Shown piece by piece: positions 6,526 to 12,832 of a stretch of DNA of 12,832 nt. Position numbers and translations under genes: made by a program. How positions within the stretch are numbered: position 1 is the first letter of the stretch; each line of letters begins with the position of its first letter. Under the pieces are notes generated by a model, which saw only the letters and a program-made list of their open reading frames with translations, searched no databases and was not told the origin of the DNA. The DNA is from an uncultured Christensenella sp. (GTDB lineage Bacteria > Bacillota > Clostridia > Christensenellales > UBA1242): contig CASFFI010000068.1 of assembly GCA_949293925.1 (NCBI GenBank), positions 1 to 12,832 on the forward strand, written 5' to 3'.

Positions 6526-7551
6526 TTGGAGGATAAAAAGTTAAAAAGGAAATATGACATTTTGATTTTCTCTGTAGAGCATTATATCAAAATGGCTGAA
6601 CCTATCACTTCATTCTTACTTCAAAATGAATTTAATGTGTCTAGTGCGACTTTAAGAAACGAGTTAAATTCTCTAGAGGCTATGGGTTATTTAGAACAAA
6701 TACATACTTCAGGTGGTAGAATCCCAACCTCTAAAGCATATAAGTTTTATGTTGAGAATATCTTAGAATCGGGGAAATTGAATGTTGATACGCTAGAAAG
6801 AGTTCGTGGCGAGATTGAAAATAAGTCAGTAGGGCTTATATCGACACTGTCCGCTTTAGCAAGGCGTTTAAACAAATATACCAGTTGTCCTACAATACTG
6901 ATTTCAAGGCATTTAGAGGATTTAGAGATTGAAAAAGTGCAAATTATTCCACTAATGCAAAAAGATGCATTATTGTTAATTGAAACAAAGGCTGGGGTTG
7001 TTGATGAAAATATCAATTTATCTTATGGTATAGATGCATCAAGTTGTTTAGATGCTTCAACCTTTATAACCGAACGATTTAAAGGTAAAACAATAGGCTA
7101 TTTAATTGACAATATTGCTGACGTTACATTGAAAGCAGGAGTTAAAATTGCAGAATTTAAAAATTTAATTGATGAAGTTACAAAGTCATTATCAAAAGTT
7201 ATTGAAACAAAATTAAAAGTAACTAATGAAAACACTGCAAAATTATTAAAAAATCGTACTGCGAATGAATACAAAGACACAGAAAACATATTGTCATTTA
7301 TAGAAAATGATGATGAAGTGCTTTTGGAATTTGCTGACAATAATGAGGTCGAAGTAAAAATAGGCGAAGAGAACTCATCTGAAAAATTAAAAGGTGGAAT
7401 GGTGATAACGGCACCTATTGTAATAGGAGGAGTAAGTATAGGTTCGCTGTCTTTAGTTGGACCAAAGCGTGTTGATTATAAAAATTTAGCGACTGCTTTA
7501 AAATTAATTGTTAGCGAAGTAGAAAAGTTGGGAGATGATAATGAAAAATAG
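6526..7551 (+). CDS. hrcA: Heat-inducible transcription repressor HrcA
   Basis: This 341-residue repressor binds CIRCE and depends on GroE for active folding; free HrcA falls under heat stress and the operon is derepressed. The N-terminal winged helix covers about 1-75, with recognition-helix region VSSATLRNELNSLEAMGYLE (38-57) and wing TSGGRIPTSKAYKFYV (60-75), where most relatives read TSAGR. The rest fits the GAF-like and dimerisation regions, and length is normal for the family. The start is TTG at 6526: AAGGGGGA at 6513-6520 is correctly spaced, the first in-frame residues (EDKKLKRKYDIL) align with the usual HrcA start, and the ATG at 6554 is out of frame. It is the first gene of the heat-shock operon and overlaps grpE by 11 bp. 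Confidence 0.97.
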   Translation: MEDKKLKRKYDILIFSVEHYIKMAEPITSFLLQNEFNVSSATLRNELNSLEAMGYLEQIHTSGGRIPTSKAYKFYVENILESGKLNVDTLERVRGEIENKSVGLISTLSALARRLNKYTSCPTILISRHLEDLEIEKVQIIPLMQKDALLLIETKAGVVDENINLSYGIDASSCLDASTFITERFKGKTIGYLIDNIADVTLKAGVKIAEFKNLIDEVTKSLSKVIETKLKVTNENTAKLLKNRTANEYKDTENILSFIENDDEVLLEFADNNEVEVKIGEENSSEKLKGGMVITAPIVIGGVSIGSLSLVGPKRVDYKNLATALKLIVSEVEKLGDDNEK

Positions 7552-8302
7552 AAATTATTTCGATAAAGAAAAACATAAAAATCACCAAGAATATTCTAAA
7601 GAAAATGCTGAATCTCATGATTTTGAAGATGAATCTTTATTAAGTCAAGAACAAATTACAGATAATGAAGAGAATTTTTGTGATTGTACTAATGATTGCA
7701 ATTGTCACAAAGATGAATATTCAAATTGTGGTGAAAAATGTAATTGCAATGATGAATGTGATTGCGATTGCAAAGGAGACGGTGAAAAATGTAATTGCAA
7801 TGATGAATGCAATTGTGAATCAAAGGATAACGAAAATAGTGAAAAATCTGACAATTTAGAAGGAAGTTCTAGTGAAGTAGAAAATCACAGTAAAGAAAAT
7901 CAAGACTATTTTAACATTTTGTTACAGACTAAAGCAGAATTTGATAATTACAGAAAGCGAACAGCAAATATTCGTTTAGAAGCATTTCAAGACGGATTTA
8001 TGGAAGCAGTTAGAGAATTCTTGCCAGCACTAGATAGTTTTATTCTTGCACAAGATATGATTAAAGATAAAAATACTTTAATGGGTATTAAGTTTATAGA
8101 AAAAGGTATTCTTGATACACTCTCTAAAATGGGTGTAGAAAAAATATCTTGTGATGGCGAATTTAATCCAGAATTGCACAGTTGTATCGACACTGTTAGC
8201 GAAGGAGATGTTCCTTCAAATCATATTGTAAAGGTGGCGACTAATGGCTTTACTTATAAAGGTAAAGTGTTAAGATATGCAAATGTAATAATCAAAAAAT
8301 AA
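7541..8302 (+). CDS. grpE: GrpE nucleotide-exchange factor with cysteine-rich N-terminal extension
   Basis: GrpE promotes ADP release from DnaK as a cytosolic dimer. The core lies at about 122-253: coiled-coil start with LLQTKAEFDNYRKRT, then FLPALDSF, GIKFIEKGILDTLSKMGVEKI and FNPELHSCID, ending in a beta domain with GFTYKGKVLRYANVIIKK. At 253 residues it is longer than the usual 180-210 because of its N-terminus. Residues 47-92 hold 14 cysteines, mostly as CxC and CxxxC in an Asp/Asn/Glu-rich setting, including EKCNCNDEC twice, 17 residues apart. An acidic disordered N-terminus is normal for GrpE; this cysteine density is not, and metal or redox binding is only a guess. The start at 7541 is preferred over ATG 7535 because GGGAG (7530-7534) abuts the latter and lies 6 nt before the former. 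The start overlaps the hrcA end. Confidence 0.93.
   Translation: MKNRNYFDKEKHKNHQEYSKENAESHDFEDESLLSQEQITDNEENFCDCTNDCNCHKDEYSNCGEKCNCNDECDCDCKGDGEKCNCNDECNCESKDNENSEKSDNLEGSSSEVENHSKENQDYFNILLQTKAEFDNYRKRTANIRLEAFQDGFMEAVREFLPALDSFILAQDMIKDKNTLMGIKFIEKGILDTLSKMGVEKISCDGEFNPELHSCIDTVSEGDVPSNHIVKVATNGFTYKGKVLRYANVIIKK
7730..7809 (+). repeat. In-frame direct repeat inside grpE, 29 nt exact, period 51 bp
   Basis: A 29-nt block beginning GGTGAAAAATGTAATTGC occurs identically at 7730-7758 and 7781-7809. The 51-bp offset equals 17 codons, so each copy encodes GEKCNCNDEC within the cysteine-rich segment. Sequence identity including third codon positions suggests recent duplication or gene conversion. 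Confidence 0.9.
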
Positions 8303-8342
8303 AATTATAAAAAAATTACAACAATCAAAAAAGGAGTTATTT

Positions 8343-10163
8343 ATGGGAAAAATTATTGGTATTGATTTAGGTACAACAAATTCGTGTGTTGCCGTTATGG
8401 AGAATGGCACACCTACTGTTATTCCAAATGTTGAAGGGGGAAGAACTACACCTTCTGTAGTGGCTTTTAAAGGTGATGAAAGAATTGTGGGTAATGCCGC
8501 TAAGCGTCAAGCAGTTGCTAACCCTGACAAAACTGTAATCTCTATAAAAAGACATATGGGTACAGATTATAAAGTTAAAATTGATGACAAATCATATTCT
8601 CCGCAAGAAATTTCTGCTATGATTTTGTCAAAATTGAAGTCTGATGCTGAGGCATATTTAGGAAGTAAAGTTACACAGGCTGTTATTACAGTTCCTGCAT
8701 ATTTTAACGATTCTCAAAGACAGGCTACTAAAGATGCTGGTAAAATCGCAGGTTTGGAAGTTTTAAGAATTATTAATGAACCTACTGCGGCTGCTCTTGC
8801 TTATGGACTTGATAAAACTGATGGTAAAAACCAAAAAATTCTAGTATTTGACTTGGGTGGCGGTACATTTGATGTATCTATTCTCGAAATCGGTGATGGT
8901 GTGTTTGAAGTTTTGGCTACTAATGGTGATACTAGACTTGGTGGTGATGACTTTGATAACAGAATTATTGATTTGTTAGTTTCTGAATTTAAAAAGGAAA
9001 ATAATATTGATTTGTCAACAGATAAACTTGCTATGCAAAGACTTAAAGAAGCAGCAGAAAAGGCTAAAATTGAACTTTCTACTATGAGTCAAACAACTAT
9101 TTCGCTTCCATTTATTACTGCTGATGCTACAGGTCCTAAACACTTAGAGTATACTCTTACTAGGGCTAAATTTGAAAGCATCATAGAAGACCTTGTTGAA
9201 AAGACTTTGGTTTGTACTAGAAAGGCTTTGGCTGATGCTGGTCTTAGCAAAACTGATATTCATAACGTAGTTTTGGTTGGTGGTTCAACTCGTGTTCCTT
9301 GTGTAGTTGATGCTATTTCTAAAGAAATACCTGTTACACCAAATAAATCTGTTAACCCTGATGAATGTGTTGCTGTTGGTGCGGCTATTCAAGCAGGTGT
9401 ATTGGGCGGTGAAGTTAAAGATGTATTATTACTAGATGTTACACCTCTATCTTTAGGTATTGAAACTTTGGGTGGAGTATTTACTAAATTGATTGAAAGA
9501 AATACTACTATTCCTACAAAAAAATCTCAAATCTTTAGTACTGCTCAAGATAATCAACCAGGTGTTGAAATTCATGTTTTACAAGGTGAAAGAGAGTTTG
9601 CTGCTCAAAATAAATCTTTAGGTAAATTCCAATTAGTTGGTATTGCTCCTGCTCCTAGAGGAGTGCCTCAAATCGAAGTAACATTTGATATTGATGCTAA
9701 TGGTATAGTTAATGTTTCTGCAAAAGATTTAGGTACAAATAAAGAACAAAAAATTACAATTACTGCTTCTACTAATTTGTCAGAAGAAGAAATTAATAGG
9801 GCTGTAAAAGAAGCTGAACAATTCGCTGAAGTTGATAAAAAGAGAAGAGAAGTAATTGATAGCAGAAATAATCTAGATGGTATGATTTTCACTATTGAAA
9901 AAACTGTTAGAGAAAATGCTGACAAGATTAGTGAAGAGGATAAAACAAAATTAAATAATGCTACTGAAGAGGCTAAAAAACATTTGTCAAGCGAAGATTT
10001 GAATGAAATCAAAAATGCTTACGATGAGTTAACAAAAGTTTCTAACGAAGTTTTCTCAAAAATGTATCAAAATCCTAATGGTTCTAACACTGGCTCAAAT
10101 GACAATGGTGCATCTAATAATGGTTCAAATAGTTCCAACCCTGATGATGTAATTATTGAGTAA
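8343..10163 (+). CDS. dnaK: Chaperone protein DnaK (Hsp70)
   Basis: This 606-residue cytosolic Hsp70 binds exposed hydrophobic peptides in an ATP-driven cycle with DnaJ and GrpE. The nucleotide-binding domain (1-355) has GIDLGTTNS (6-14), VFDLGGGTFDVS (168-179) and LVGGSTR (311-317). The interdomain linker is VLLLD (361-365), followed by the beta substrate domain (about 366-480) and a helical lid to about 576. It lacks the extra N-terminal-quadrant segment typical of Gram-negative DnaK, as in Bacillus. The last 30 residues are rich in Asn, Ser and Gly, and the protein ends DDVIIE where many DnaKs end in an EEV-type acidic motif. AAGGAG at about 8332-8337 lies 5-6 nt before the ATG. It is 40 bp after grpE and 17 bp before dnaJ, with no promoter seen in either gap. 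Confidence 0.98.
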   Translation: MGKIIGIDLGTTNSCVAVMENGTPTVIPNVEGGRTTPSVVAFKGDERIVGNAAKRQAVANPDKTVISIKRHMGTDYKVKIDDKSYSPQEISAMILSKLKSDAEAYLGSKVTQAVITVPAYFNDSQRQATKDAGKIAGLEVLRIINEPTAAALAYGLDKTDGKNQKILVFDLGGGTFDVSILEIGDGVFEVLATNGDTRLGGDDFDNRIIDLLVSEFKKENNIDLSTDKLAMQRLKEAAEKAKIELSTMSQTTISLPFITADATGPKHLEYTLTRAKFESIIEDLVEKTLVCTRKALADAGLSKTDIHNVVLVGGSTRVPCVVDAISKEIPVTPNKSVNPDECVAVGAAIQAGVLGGEVKDVLLLDVTPLSLGIETLGGVFTKLIERNTTIPTKKSQIFSTAQDNQPGVEIHVLQGEREFAAQNKSLGKFQLVGIAPAPRGVPQIEVTFDIDANGIVNVSAKDLGTNKEQKITITASTNLSEEEINRAVKEAEQFAEVDKKRREVIDSRNNLDGMIFTIEKTVRENADKISEEDKTKLNNATEEAKKHLSSEDLNEIKNAYDELTKVSNEVFSKMYQNPNGSNTGSNDNGASNNGSNSSNPDDVIIE

Positions 10164-10180
10164 TTCTTTAGGGGTAGAAT

Positions 10181-11290
10181 ATGGCGAAAGATTATTATAA
10201 TATATTAGGTGTTAGCAAAACTGCAAGTGAAGATGAAATAAAATCCGCTTATAGAAGTTTAGCAAAAAAATATCACCCAGACCTTAATAAAACCCCTGAG
10301 GCGGCGGAAAAATTTAAAGATATTAACGAAGCATATTCTGTCCTTAGCGATAAAACAAAGCGTTCAAATTACGACCAATATGGGTCAGCAGATGGCCCAC
10401 AAGGCTTTGGTGGTTCAGGTGGCTTTGGTGGCGGATTTTCATCTTCGTCATTTAACTTTGATGATATTTTTGATATTTTCGGTTTTGGTGGCAAAAGCAA
10501 GGCAAGTGCAGGCATAGAAGTAGGAGATGATGTATTGACTAATCTCACTATAAGTTTTGAAGAGGCTTGTAATGGCGTTGAAAAAGAAATTGTTATAAAT
10601 CGAAAAGAAAGATGTCCTGATTGTTCAGGAACGGGTGCTAAAAAAGGTGCTCCTCAAGAAAAATGTACTCAGTGTAATGGTACAGGTAGAGTTCAAATCA
10701 TTCAAAATACATTGTTTGGCAGAATGCAGACAGTAGGCGAATGTAAAAATTGCCACGGAACAGGTAAAATTGTTAAAGAAAAATGTACAAATTGTCATGG
10801 TGTTGGTACAAAATTCGTTACAAGACGAATTAAAGTTAAAATTCCTGCAGGTATTGATGATGGGCAATCTATAAGAATGCGAGGTGAAGGCGAACAATTA
10901 GCATCGACTAACTCACAATCTGGTGATTTAGTTATTAAAATTAAGGTTTTGCCACATCAATTATTGCAAAGACAGGGCTTTGATCTATATGTAGATGTAT
11001 ATGTTCCTTTCACAACACTTTTGCTAGGTGGCAAGATTGAAATACCTACTATTAAAGGAAATACTACATTAGATGTAGACCCATTAACTCAAAATGGTAC
11101 AACTTATACTTTACGAGGTAGAGGAGTTAAAAACTTAAGAGGCTTAGGTTATGGCAACATTATAGTTACATTAAAAGGTGAAATACCAAAAAGCCTTGAC
11201 AAAGAGTCTAAGAAAAAATTAAAAGAGATTCAAGAAAACTTTAAAGAAAGTGATTATCCAAAAACTACTTTATACAAGAAAAAATTATAA
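10181..11290 (+). CDS. dnaJ: Chaperone protein DnaJ (Hsp40, type I)
   Basis: This 369-residue co-chaperone delivers substrates to DnaK and stimulates its ATPase. All class I parts are present. The J domain (about 4-68) has HPD at 32-34. The Gly/Phe-rich linker spans about 73-104. The zinc-binding domain has four CxxCxGxG-type motifs at C145/C148, C162/C165, C188/C191 and C202/C205. The C-terminal substrate and dimerisation domains run from about 210 to 345. The fourth motif reads CTNCHGVG, still within the family pattern. The start is supported by AGGGG a few nt upstream of the ATG. It is the last gene of the operon and is followed immediately by a terminator, so no further gene (such as prmA) is cotranscribed. 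Confidence 0.98.
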   Translation: MAKDYYNILGVSKTASEDEIKSAYRSLAKKYHPDLNKTPEAAEKFKDINEAYSVLSDKTKRSNYDQYGSADGPQGFGGSGGFGGGFSSSSFNFDDIFDIFGFGGKSKASAGIEVGDDVLTNLTISFEEACNGVEKEIVINRKERCPDCSGTGAKKGAPQEKCTQCNGTGRVQIIQNTLFGRMQTVGECKNCHGTGKIVKEKCTNCHGVGTKFVTRRIKVKIPAGIDDGQSIRMRGEGEQLASTNSQSGDLVIKIKVLPHQLLQRQGFDLYVDVYVPFTTLLLGGKIEIPTIKGNTTLDVDPLTQNGTTYTLRGRGVKNLRGLGYGNIIVTLKGEIPKSLDKESKKKLKEIQENFKESDYPKTTLYKKKL

Positions 11291-11316
11291 AAATCATCTT
11301 AATAGATGATTTTTTT
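11289..11316 (+). terminator. Rho-independent terminator of the heat-shock operon
   Basis: The stem AAATCATCT/AGATGATTT (11291-11299/11304-11312) with a TAAT loop is followed by T residues to 11316. A/T pairs can extend the stem into the dnaJ stop codon. No other strong hairpin interrupts the operon. Confidence 0.85.
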
Positions 11317-11811
11317 ATATGAGTTCAAACTAAGTATTATAATAATAGTTTATTTATTAAATTTCAAGAAAAAATATAATTATTATGGAAATTGTATTGA
11401 TATAATTAATAATGAAAATTAAGAAATGTTAATAATAAAATTATGACTTAAATTATTATTTTTGAAACTAATACAAAAAGAAACTTCACTTTTAGATATA
11501 GAGTTTTTTTATTATATTTTTTAGTTTAAAAATTGGTTGATTTTGTTCTTTTATCTTGAAACTAATATAAAAAACTTTGTTTTCATTTGTGTGGTTATCT
11601 TTGCTTTTCTGCTAGTTTCAAAAGGGTGTCATTAGTTTAGGTGATTTAAATTTTACATAAAAAGTAGGTATATTTATTTGTATATATTTTGCTAGTTTTT
11701 AAATACTAACCTTTAAACTTTTTAATAAAATAGAACAAACGAAGATTAAGCAATTTTATTGACATAAATTTTTCGTTTATATTGTAATGTAAGCAAGTGT
11801 ATAATATCATT
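11317..11811. other. AT-rich intergenic region without a recognised gene
   Basis: These roughly 500 bp separate the dnaJ terminator from the reverse-strand tRNA operon terminator. No ORF of convincing length or codon structure is visible on either strand. The only notable content is a family of short TTGAAACTA-type repeats, listed separately. Confidence 0.6.
11460..11623. repeat. Short direct and inverted TTGAAACTA repeats
   Basis: TTGAAACTAATA(C/T)AAAAA occurs at 11462-11479 and 11556-11573, two 18-nt copies with one mismatch and a 94-bp offset. TAGTTTCAAAA at 11613-11623 is an exact 11-nt inverted match to 11460-11470. The copies may be remnants of a small element or chance in very AT-rich DNA. 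Confidence 0.6.
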
Positions 11812-11839
11812 AAAAAAAATCATCAACACTGATGATTTT
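11812..11839 (-). terminator. Terminator of the tRNA-Cys/tRNA-Leu operon
   Basis: Read on the reverse strand, a 10-bp stem AAAATCATCA/TGATGATTTT with a GTGT loop (forward 11830-11839/11816-11825) ends in a U run of eight (A run at 11812-11819). It begins right at the tRNA-Leu CCA end. Confidence 0.85.
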
Positions 11840-11926
11840 GGTGCCGATGGCCGGGGTCGAACCGGCACGGAAGTTTCCCCCCGAAGGATTTTAAGTCCTT
11901 TGCGTCTGCCATTTCGCCACATCGGC
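11839..11926 (-). tRNA. tRNA-Leu(TAA)
   Basis: This is a class II tRNA of 88 nt with a long variable arm. Acceptor strands GCCGATG (11926-11920) and CATCGGC (11849-11843) pair fully, with discriminator A and an encoded CCA (11841-11839). The anticodon loop, read in reverse, is CTTAAAA with anticodon TAA at 11893-11891. It lies 10 nt after tRNA-Cys in the same transcript. Confidence 0.96.
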
Positions 11927-11936
11927 ATATTAAAAT

Positions 11937-12011
11937 TGGAGGCACCAATCAGAATCGAACTGATGAATGAGGGTTTTGCAGACCCTGGCCTTACCGCTTG
12001 GCGATGGTGCC
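11937..12011 (-). tRNA. tRNA-Cys(GCA)
   Basis: The acceptor strands GGCACCA (12011-12005) and TGGTGCC (11947-11941) pair perfectly, with discriminator U, as typical of tRNA-Cys, and an encoded CCA. The anticodon stem AGGGT/ACCCT encloses CTGCAAA with anticodon GCA at 11979-11977. It is the first gene of a two-tRNA reverse-strand operon. Confidence 0.96.
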
Positions 12012-12029
12012 GTACCAATTTGCTATTTT

Positions 12030-12058
12030 ATTTTAGCATAATTTCTATATTGTGTCAA
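12030..12058 (-). promoter_or_regulatory. Promoter of the tRNA-Cys/tRNA-Leu operon
   Basis: On the reverse strand, a perfect -35 TTGACA (12058-12053), a 17-nt spacer and -10 TAAAAT (12035-12030, 5 of 6) predict a start near 12023, about 12 nt before the tRNA-Cys 5' end. Confidence 0.8.
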
Positions 12059-12688
12059 TTATTTTTTTAAGTTTTAATTTATTTTATTTAGTTTTTACCT
12101 TTTTATTAAAACATTTTCTGACTATCTCGATATATGTTTTATTCTTTAGTTTTTATTTTATATGAATTTATTCTTCTTTATGTGAATTATCAAATTTATA
12201 TAATTTTGCATATTATTTTATATGAAAGATAGAATTTACATAATTAATTGTCCTAAATTGTTAAAACCTTTATTAAAACTTGTTTTTAGAAAACATTATT
12301 TTAAATTAAACAAATAAAATTATATATTTCATCTATTAATTTTATATTGATTTGTGTATTAGATTGAATTTTATATTCAGTATAAGTTTTTATGAATATA
12401 AATTTTTTTTGCTTTCATATTTTTATAAGTAAATTAAAATCATTTGAAATACGAGTGCAAGATTAAAAATATAGAAATATAATAAAACAAAATACAATAA
12501 TTAAAGTAAAAGCGGTTTTAAAAATAGAAATTATTGAAAACCATTAAAATATAACATTATTTAATTATAATAATTTATGCTATGTAAGCATAAAATACAA
12601 TATTATATAAAACATACAACAATATACATTAATATAATGCATAAAATTTATTTGTAGAAAATGTATAAAATGTACATATTGACGCAAT
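12059..12688. other. Long AT-rich non-coding region
   Basis: About 630 bp with no ORF of convincing length and no RNA gene that I can recognise. Two small features are present: ATTTTATATGAA occurs twice (12155-12166 and 12215-12226), and TTTATGC-TATGTAA-GCATAAA (12574-12594) is a 7-bp hairpin with no T tract. Neither supports a functional call. Confidence 0.6.
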
Positions 12689-12733
12689 AAAAAAATGACT
12701 TAAATAAAATGTAAATATTGTATTTAAGCCATT
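12689..12733 (-). terminator. Terminator downstream of tRNA-Gly
   Basis: Read in reverse, AATGGCTTAAATA (12733-12721) pairs with TATTTAAGTCATT (12706-12694) through 13 positions with one G-U, around a 14-nt loop. It is followed by a U run (A run at 12689-12695). It lies about 20 nt past the tRNA-Gly 3' end. Confidence 0.75.
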
Positions 12734-12754
12734 TATTCATAAATTATGTTATTG

Positions 12755-12829
12755 TGGAGCGGAAGACGAGATTCGAACTCGCGACATTTGCCTTGGCAAG
12801 GCAACGCTCTACCACTGAGCCACTCCCGC
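12755..12829 (-). tRNA. tRNA-Gly(GCC)
   Basis: This is a complete 75-nt tRNA. Acceptor strands GCGGGAG (12829-12823) and CTTCCGC (12765-12759) pair with one G-U, with discriminator U and an encoded CCA (12757-12755). The anticodon stem TTGCC/GGCAA encloses TTGCCAA with anticodon GCC. Its promoter, and possibly further upstream tRNAs, lie beyond the window edge. Confidence 0.95.
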
Positions 12830-12832
12830 ATA

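Noticed and set aside
7535..7540. Upstream ATG for grpE
   Set aside because: It directly abuts the GGGAG ribosome-binding site with no spacer, whereas the ATG at 7541 has a 6-nt spacer.
7665..7859. 64-codon ORF in another frame over the grpE repeat
   Set aside because: It is a frame-shifted reading of the cysteine-codon-rich repeat and has no ribosome-binding site.
11291..11839. Shared origin of the dnaJ and tRNA-Leu terminators, both with AATCATC/GATGATT stems
   Set aside because: Their loops and flanks differ, and this stem is easy to form in AT-rich DNA; the similarity alone does not support a mobile or duplicated element.
11746..12018. 90-codon reverse ORF at the right tRNAs
   Set aside because: It overlaps both tRNA-Cys and tRNA-Leu and their terminator; the open frame is a by-product of GC-richer tRNA sequence.
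12574..12594. Hairpin TTTATGC/GCATAAA as an RNA or terminator signal
   Set aside because: It is a 7-bp A/T-rich stem without a T run, flanked by no gene on either side; expected by chance in this composition.

Overview
The window is an AT-rich stretch of chromosome from a low-GC Gram-positive bacterium. It is most likely a member of Clostridia or a related uncultured Bacillota lineage. The evidence is: a HrcA/CIRCE-controlled hrcA-grpE-dnaK-dnaJ operon; a DnaK close to the Bacillus type; a PolC-family exonuclease; tRNA genes that all encode CCA; and intergenic DNA that is almost pure A/T. tcdA ends on TGA and Trp is written TGG, so the code is standard and not mycoplasmal. I cannot name a genus.

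Layout. Positions 1-156 hold the end of a tRNA operon (tRNA-Phe, cut by the window edge, then tRNA-Tyr) and its terminator. After an AT-rich gap with three 11-bp tandem repeats comes a YcxB-like membrane protein (592-1110). Next is a compact forward cluster: a TatD-type metal hydrolase, TcdA (cyclic t6A synthesis on tRNA) and a one-domain MGMT/ATL-like alkylguanine protein (1266-3003). A C1-capped HAD hydrolase (3185-3868) follows, ending at a terminator that can serve both strands. On the reverse strand lie a PolC-derived exonuclease (4620-6137) and, downstream of it, a DUF6512-type membrane protein (4073-4567). The forward heat-shock operon (6453-11316) diverges from the exonuclease gene and is complete, from a consensus promoter and CIRCE operator to the terminator after dnaJ. 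The right end is mostly non-coding DNA with a reverse-strand tRNA-Cys/tRNA-Leu operon, with promoter and terminator both visible, and a reverse-strand tRNA-Gly with its terminator.

How the genes work together. HrcA should repress its own operon through CIRCE, so chaperone output responds to the GroE-dependent state of HrcA. GrpE and DnaJ are the nucleotide-exchange factor and co-chaperone for DnaK. The left half is housekeeping: tRNA modification, nucleic-acid repair and metabolite hydrolysis.

Most of the window is ordinary core genome and I see no defence or mobile system. The two most unusual items are a GrpE with an N-terminal extension carrying 14 cysteines in 46 residues (partly built from a 51-bp-period DNA repeat), and a stand-alone protein made of PolC N-terminal, OB and proofreading-exonuclease modules. 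The latter lacks the PHP and polymerase parts, has a candidate sliding-clamp-binding peptide in its linker, and has a promoter placed so that its mRNA would be leaderless.
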